Shown piece after piece: positions 7,871 through 11,562 of a stretch of DNA of 11,562 nucleotides. Both the position numbers and the translations under genes were made by a program. This DNA is from an uncultured Blautia sp. (GTDB taxonomy: Bacteria; Bacillota; Clostridia; Lachnospirales; Lachnospiraceae), in the NCBI GenBank assembly GCA_900547615.1, contig URHH01000073.1:1-11562 (forward strand), in the 5' to 3' direction. Positions within the stretch are counted from its first letter, which is position 1. Each line of letters opens with the position of its first letter. Below the pieces are notes generated by a model, which was not told the origin of the DNA, made no database searches, and worked only from the letters and a program-made list of their open reading frames with translations.

Positions 7871-8636
7871 AGGGTTCTCACTTCCTTTCTTTCGATTGGA
7901 ACGTGAGCCTTTTTAGTCATACACGAAATCCCTATTGTATTTGAATGAATAAATTTTCTTTATTTTAAATCTATAAAAACTACAGCGACTTGTGCCCATT
8001 CCTCTATTCCCATTACAGGAACTTCACTGGTTCGAACACTACTTTTCAACACCGATTCAACTGCTTATTTTTCTTCGTCAGTTTATATCCAACTTATTTC
8101 ATTCAGATACTCGATATCTTTCCTCGTTCCACAATTTCTATCTGTACATAGTTTCCTTAGGTGCTCAATATAGACCTGTTAGCTTAGATGTGCCTGTAAC
8201 ACATCATGGTATTTCATAACCAAGATTCTTACTTTACCACACCAACACCGTTACGAGCGGCTCTGTATGTTTCCACACAGTTGTATCTAGATCCTTTAAA
8301 TTCTCGAGTTCGTCAGTCGTTATGACATACTCACCATAGAAACTTTATAGACTTCCGACATATCACAGACCATATCTCATATTTTCATCTTTCCTGGCAG
8401 GTGGACTCTAGTCTCTTTTGTACCAACCTTACTTGATGATTTCTTTAACTTAGGTCTGCTTCTGCCGACTTCACCGAGCTTCTAACACCTAATGTTTCCA
8501 TATATGATGCTAGTCGGAGTATTAAAGAGTAAGTTTCAAAGCGTTACCTTATCATTCCTTACTTCGAAATTGCAGTTCTCCATTATTTTTATAATGTGCC
8601 TGGTCTTTGTTTATTTAAACCAGGAACGAGTCGCAC
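7871..8636 (-). ncRNA. Intron 5' ribozyme region (domains I-III and start of IV)
   Basis: These 766 bases hold no credible gene; they are the structured RNA upstream of the maturase gene. The 5' end GTGCGAC is followed by a hairpin CCTGGT...ACCAGG (about 8624-8598). A stem of seven pairs capped by GAAA (CTGTGTG/CATACAG, 8280-8263) lies between the possible EBS2 sites and EBS1. I did not work out the full domain I-III fold. By comparison with Ll.LtrB from memory, the order of segments around EBS1 is similar. Confidence 0.85.
8219..8225 (-). other. EBS1 and delta base of the intron
   Basis: CTTGGT (8224-8219) is complementary to the last six bases of exon 1, ATCAAG (8642-8637), with one G-U wobble. 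T8225, immediately 5', can pair with the first base of exon 2 (A5785), the delta-delta' contact of IIA introns. It sits in a loop region flanked by GGTA and TACC. These contacts choose the splice sites and the DNA target in retrohoming. Identified by eye; a full fold was not done. Confidence 0.7.
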
Positions 8637-10650
8637 CTTGATATACGATACATCCGTAGGTAGGCTTCAAAATGGGCTCAAGCTGCGGGCAATCGTACTT
8701 TATCGTATCCGGGCGGTTCTTCCCTCTGATATACTGGGGAATAAAATCCATAGGACCGGGACGGTAAAGAGAAATTCCCGCAATTACATCCTCAAGGCTC
8801 TGGGGCTTTAACTCCTTCATGAAGTTTTTCATTCCGCCGCTTTCCAGCTGGAACACACCTTCCGAATGACCGGTGCCAAGAGAATCAAGAACTTTCTTGT
8901 CATTATAATCAATCTTCTGCATATCAAGGCTCACGCCTGTATCTTTTTCTACAAGCCCTACTGCATCCTGAATTACCGTCAAAGTACGAAGCCCAAGGAA
9001 ATCCATTTTCAGAAGTCCCAGCTCCTCCAGTGTCGTCATAGTAAACTGTGTGGTAATAGAACCATCCTGCGCCTTGGAAAGCGGCACATATTCATCTACA
9101 TCCTTCTGGCTTATGACAACACCGGCAGCGTGCATGGAGGTATGGCGCGGAAGACCTTCAAGGCGCTTTGCCATATCGATTAAGTAATGAATTTCCTCCT
9201 GCTCCTCATAAGCTTTTTTAAGCTCCGGATTCATGTCGAGAGCCTTATCTATTGTAATATTCAGCTCCTGAGGAATCATTTTGGCAATCACGTCCACCTG
9301 TGCGTACGGCATATCAAGGACACGCCCCACATCGCGGATCACACCGCGGGCAGCAAGGGTTCCGAATGTTACAATCTGTACTACACGGTCTTTTCCGTAT
9401 TTGCGCACCACATAATCGATTACCTCCTGACGACGTTCAAAGCAAAAGTCCACATCAATATCAGGCATGGAAACTCGTTCCGGATTCAGGAAACGCTCAA
9501 AAAGCAGATCATATCGAATAGGGTCAAGCTGGGTAATTCCAAGGGTATACGCAACAAGGCTTCCCGCAGCAGAACCTCTTCCCGGTCCCACCATAATATC
9601 ATGGTCCCTTGCATATTTGATAAAATCCCATACAATAAGGAAGTAATCCACATATCCCATATTTTTGATGGTAGAAAGCTCATATTCCAGACGTTCACGA
9701 AGCTCGTCCGTAACAGGATCATACCTCTCGGAAAGTCCGTCAAAACAGAGCTTATTCAAATATTCCCATGAGGTATATCCGTCCGGCACATCGTATTTCG
9801 GAAGCTTTGTCACACCAAATTCGATTTCCACATGACATCTCTCTGCAATTTTATGCGTATTTTCCAGAGCCTCCAAAGCATATGGGAAAAGCCTCTCCAT
9901 TTCTTCCGGAGATTTCACATAATACTGCCCTCCCTCATAACGCATTCTGTCCTCGTCTGCCAGTTTTTTACCAGTCTGGAGACAAAGGAGAATATCGTGG
10001 GGGTCTGCATCCTCTGCCGTTGTATAGTGAACGTCATTTGTCGCCACAAGTTCAATTCCTGTTTCCTGGTGCATACGAAGAAGCTGACGGTTTACTTCCT
10101 GCTGCTCTGAAATCCCGTGATCCTGAAGTTCAAGGAAAAAATTTCCCTTTCCAAATATATCCTGATACCTTAATGCAGCCGCCTTTGCATCTTCATACAT
10201 CCCTCTTGTGAGATAACGTGATACTTCTCCTGCAAGACAGGCGCTTAATGCAATAATTCCCTCATGATATTCCTGAAGAAGCTCCATATCCACACGGGGT
10301 TTGTAATAAAAACCTTCCACAAAACCCTTTGACACGATTTTCATAAGATTGCTGTAGCCCTTATTATTTTCCGCAAGAAGCACAAGATGGTAATAGCGGT
10401 CTTCTCCCGTTCCTGTATCCTTATCAAAACGTGAACCCGGAGCCACATACACCTCGCAGCCGAGAATTGGATTAATCCCCGCTTCCCTTGCCGCGCGGTA
10501 AAAATCAATGACGCCGTACATCACTCCGTGGTCTGTAATTGCAGCACTGTCCATGCCAAGCTCTTTTACCCTTGCAACGTATTCCTTTATTTTATTTGAA
10601 CCGTCCAAAAGGCTGTACTCTGTATGCACATGTAAGTGTGTAAAATTCAC
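8637..10650 (-). CDS. dnaE: DNA polymerase III subunit alpha (DnaE), exon 1 (N-terminal part)
   Basis: The 5' exon of dnaE, encoding residues 1-671 plus one base of codon 672. DnaE is a C-family replicative polymerase. In Firmicutes it commonly works beside PolC, extending primers, but PolC is not in this window. The N-terminal PHP domain (1 to about 275) shows HLHVH (5-9), TDH (39-41), E66, H88 and NDVH (205-208), so its metal-binding site looks intact. The palm holds GPGRGSAAGSL (355-365), the catalytic motif PDIDVDF (396-402) and KMDFLGL (548-554, third Asp D550). The exon ends at CTGRPGP-like and YGCIVYQ sequence; reading on into the intron adds eight residues (GATRSWFK) and a stop at 8611. 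The start is a GTG at 10650 with GGAGG eight bases upstream. It lies 21 nt after cvfB. Spliced length 1155 matches DnaE (about 1150-1160). Confidence 0.95.
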
Positions 10651-10671
10651 TTAATTTTCCTCCATTATCTC

Positions 10672-11511
10672 TTACAACCTGTAAATACGGCGCTCTCTGA
10701 TTTCAATTTTCTTTTCTTTCAGAAGATGTCCGATTGCGCGTTTAAAAGCATTTTTACTCAGTCCAAATTCTCTCTTTATCACTTCCGGAGAAGCCTTATC
10801 ATCAAACGGAAGGATTCCTGCAAACTCATCGATAACACTCATTACCATTTCTGCATCTTCGTTTATCTGAAGATATGCCTTCTGCCTGTCGCTTACATTC
10901 ATTTTTCCGTCTTCTTTTACTTCTGTGACACGAAGATCCAGAATCGTTCCCGGACGATATTTTCCTGCTGCCTCCCTTGCAGGGATCAGCGCGGAATATT
11001 TGTCGTCAACAGCCACAAACACACCGAATTTCTGGCTGATTTCATAAACCCTTCCCTTTACCTGGTCTCCTGCCACATAAGGCGTTCTCTTAGAAAGGTA
11101 ATGATACACCTTCATGGTCGCGCAGAGGCGGCTGCTCTTATCAAGATAAAGCGCTACAAGACAATCCTCTCCTTCTCTTACGCGAAGAGTCTGCTCATGG
11201 TATGGAAGAAGCAGATCTTTTTCCAGCCCCCAGTCAAGAAACGCGCCGATTTTTGTCACCTGCTTTACTTTGAGAACGGCTGTCTGACCCAGCATGATAA
11301 GCGGCTCTTTTGTTGTGGCAATCGGACGGTCTGAAGAATCTTTATAAAGGAAAACTTCCAGTTCATCTCCTTCTTTTGTTTCTTCCGGAACCTGTCTTCC
11401 CGGAAGAAGAACCCTGTCCTTTGCATCTGCATTTTTATCCTCTGCAAGATATACTCCAAACTCTACTTTTTTTACTACAAGCAATTTCTGCTTTGTTCCT
11501 AATTCAATCAT
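10672..11511 (-). CDS. cvfB: CvfB/YitL-family S1 and winged-helix RNA-binding protein
   Basis: A 279-residue cytosolic protein from the ATG at 11511. Three S1-like beta-barrel repeats are seen: about residues 1-60 (KLLVVKKVEFGVYLAE), 65-125 (ILKVKQVTKIGAFLDWGLEK-like, with LLLPYHEQ) and 130-205 (GDQVKGRVYEISQKFGVFV, SALIPARE). A C-terminal winged helix follows (SPEVIKREFGLSKNAFKRAIGHLLKEKKIEI). This layout matches CvfB (conserved virulence factor B) and YitL, RNA-binding proteins that affect gene expression in staphylococci and streptococci; the precise target is unknown. The ATG at 11511 has GGAG six bases upstream and gives the family-like start MIELG. Alternative in-frame starts at 11523 and 11550 exist, but the latter would run through a GC-rich hairpin. 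dnaE follows after 21 nt, so the two are probably co-transcribed. Confidence 0.88.
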   Translation of the reverse strand: MIELGTKQKLLVVKKVEFGVYLAEDKNADAKDRVLLPGRQVPEETKEGDELEVFLYKDSSDRPIATTKEPLIMLGQTAVLKVKQVTKIGAFLDWGLEKDLLLPYHEQTLRVREGEDCLVALYLDKSSRLCATMKVYHYLSKRTPYVAGDQVKGRVYEISQKFGVFVAVDDKYSALIPAREAAGKYRPGTILDLRVTEVKEDGKMNVSDRQKAYLQINEDAEMVMSVIDEFAGILPFDDKASPEVIKREFGLSKNAFKRAIGHLLKEKKIEIRERRIYRL

Positions 11512-11526
11512 GTAAATCTCCATTCC

Positions 11527-11546
11527 GCCGCCTTTCAGTTGGCGGC
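11527..11546 (-). promoter_or_regulatory. GC-rich hairpin just upstream of cvfB
   Basis: A perfect six-pair stem GCCGCC/GGCGGC with an eight-base loop (AACTGAAA on the minus strand) ends 15 nt before the cvfB ATG at 11511. There is no T-tract on either side in transcription direction, so it is not a standard terminator. It could influence initiation at cvfB or belong to an upstream feature outside the window. The structure is seen; the role is unknown. Confidence 0.4.
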
Positions 11547-11562
11547 ACAAATAGTAATGAAA

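Larger units (their letters stand above)
5786..8636 (-). mobile_element. Group II intron inserted in dnaE
   Basis: A 2851-nt self-splicing retroelement in the same orientation as dnaE. Seen directly: the 5' end GTGCG right after exon 1 (8636), matching the group II consensus GUGYG; a 34-nt domain V at 5835-5868; domain VI with a bulged A at 5793, eight bases from the end; a 3' end in AT (consensus AY); and an intact reverse transcriptase/maturase gene in domain IV. Removing exactly this interval restores an uninterrupted DnaE frame across the conserved VYQEQVMQI segment, which fixes both boundaries independently. EBS1 (CTTGGT, 8224-8219) pairs with the last six exon bases (ATCAAG), and the base 5' of it (T8225) can pair with the first exon 2 base (A5785). 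That is the delta pairing of IIA introns such as Ll.LtrB. The IIA assignment is inference; the rest is read from sequence. There are no target-site duplications, as expected for retrohoming. Confidence 0.95.

Noticed and set aside
7992..8219. 75-residue plus-strand frame in the intron 5' region
   Set aside because: It is antisense to structured intron RNA, lacks a convincing ribosome binding site and has no recognisable domain.
5786..8636. Intein interrupting DnaE
   Set aside because: The inserted region does not continue the DnaE frame (stop after eight codons) and ends as a group II RNA, not as intein blocks.
4332..10650. dnaE as a pseudogene or as two separate polymerase genes
   Set aside because: The two parts join in frame exactly at group II intron boundaries, and both keep full-length conserved domains with no internal stops, so an intron-split functional gene explains the data better.
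1252..11334. Numerous plus-strand reading frames, such as 3472-4089, 9187-9771 and 10636-11334
   Set aside because: They lie opposite strongly supported minus-strand genes, have no family resemblance and are rich in Cys/His/Ser/Arg as expected for antisense shadows.
1..11562. CRISPR array, tRNA or rRNA genes, prophage or toxin-antitoxin modules
   Set aside because: No regularly spaced repeats, cloverleaf-like segments or matching protein motifs were found on reading both strands. The only mobile element seen is the intron.

Overview
The window reads as chromosomal DNA from an anaerobic Firmicute, most likely class Clostridia (Lachnospiraceae-like). This rests on protein resemblance (a 1155-residue DnaE, an ATP-type PfkA with a TIDLD motif, a CvfB/YitL protein, KtrAB), purine-rich GGAGG ribosome binding sites and moderately AT-rich codon use. 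It is inference, because no rRNA or other marker is present. Every gene I can support lies on the minus strand, so transcription runs from high to low coordinates.

In transcription order the window holds cvfB (S1/winged-helix RNA-binding protein), dnaE (DNA polymerase III alpha), pfkA (6-phosphofructokinase), ktrB and ktrA (potassium channel and its RCK gate), a SpoU/TrmH-family RNA 2'-O-methyltransferase, and the start of an NfeD-family membrane protein cut by the window edge. Gaps are short (the methyltransferase frame abuts or overlaps ktrA), which suggests one or two long transcripts. A candidate promoter for pfkA overlaps the end of dnaE.

The exceptional feature is at 5786-8636. An apparently complete 2851-nt group II intron, encoding its own 648-residue reverse transcriptase/maturase with an HNH domain, sits inside dnaE in the same orientation. 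The exons are 8637-10650 and 4332-5785. Joining them at G8637|A5785 rebuilds a glutamate codon in the conserved VYQEQVMQI stretch and gives one continuous frame of 1156 codons (1155 residues). I can identify the GTGCG 5' end, a 34-nt domain V, domain VI with a bulged branch-point A, the AT 3' end, a six-base EBS1/IBS1 pairing and an intact YADD. The host would therefore have to splice this intron to make full-length DnaE from this locus.

The only gene-free stretch over 300 bases is 7871-8636, which is the 5' RNA part of the intron (domains I-III). All plus-strand reading frames look like shadows of the minus-strand genes.
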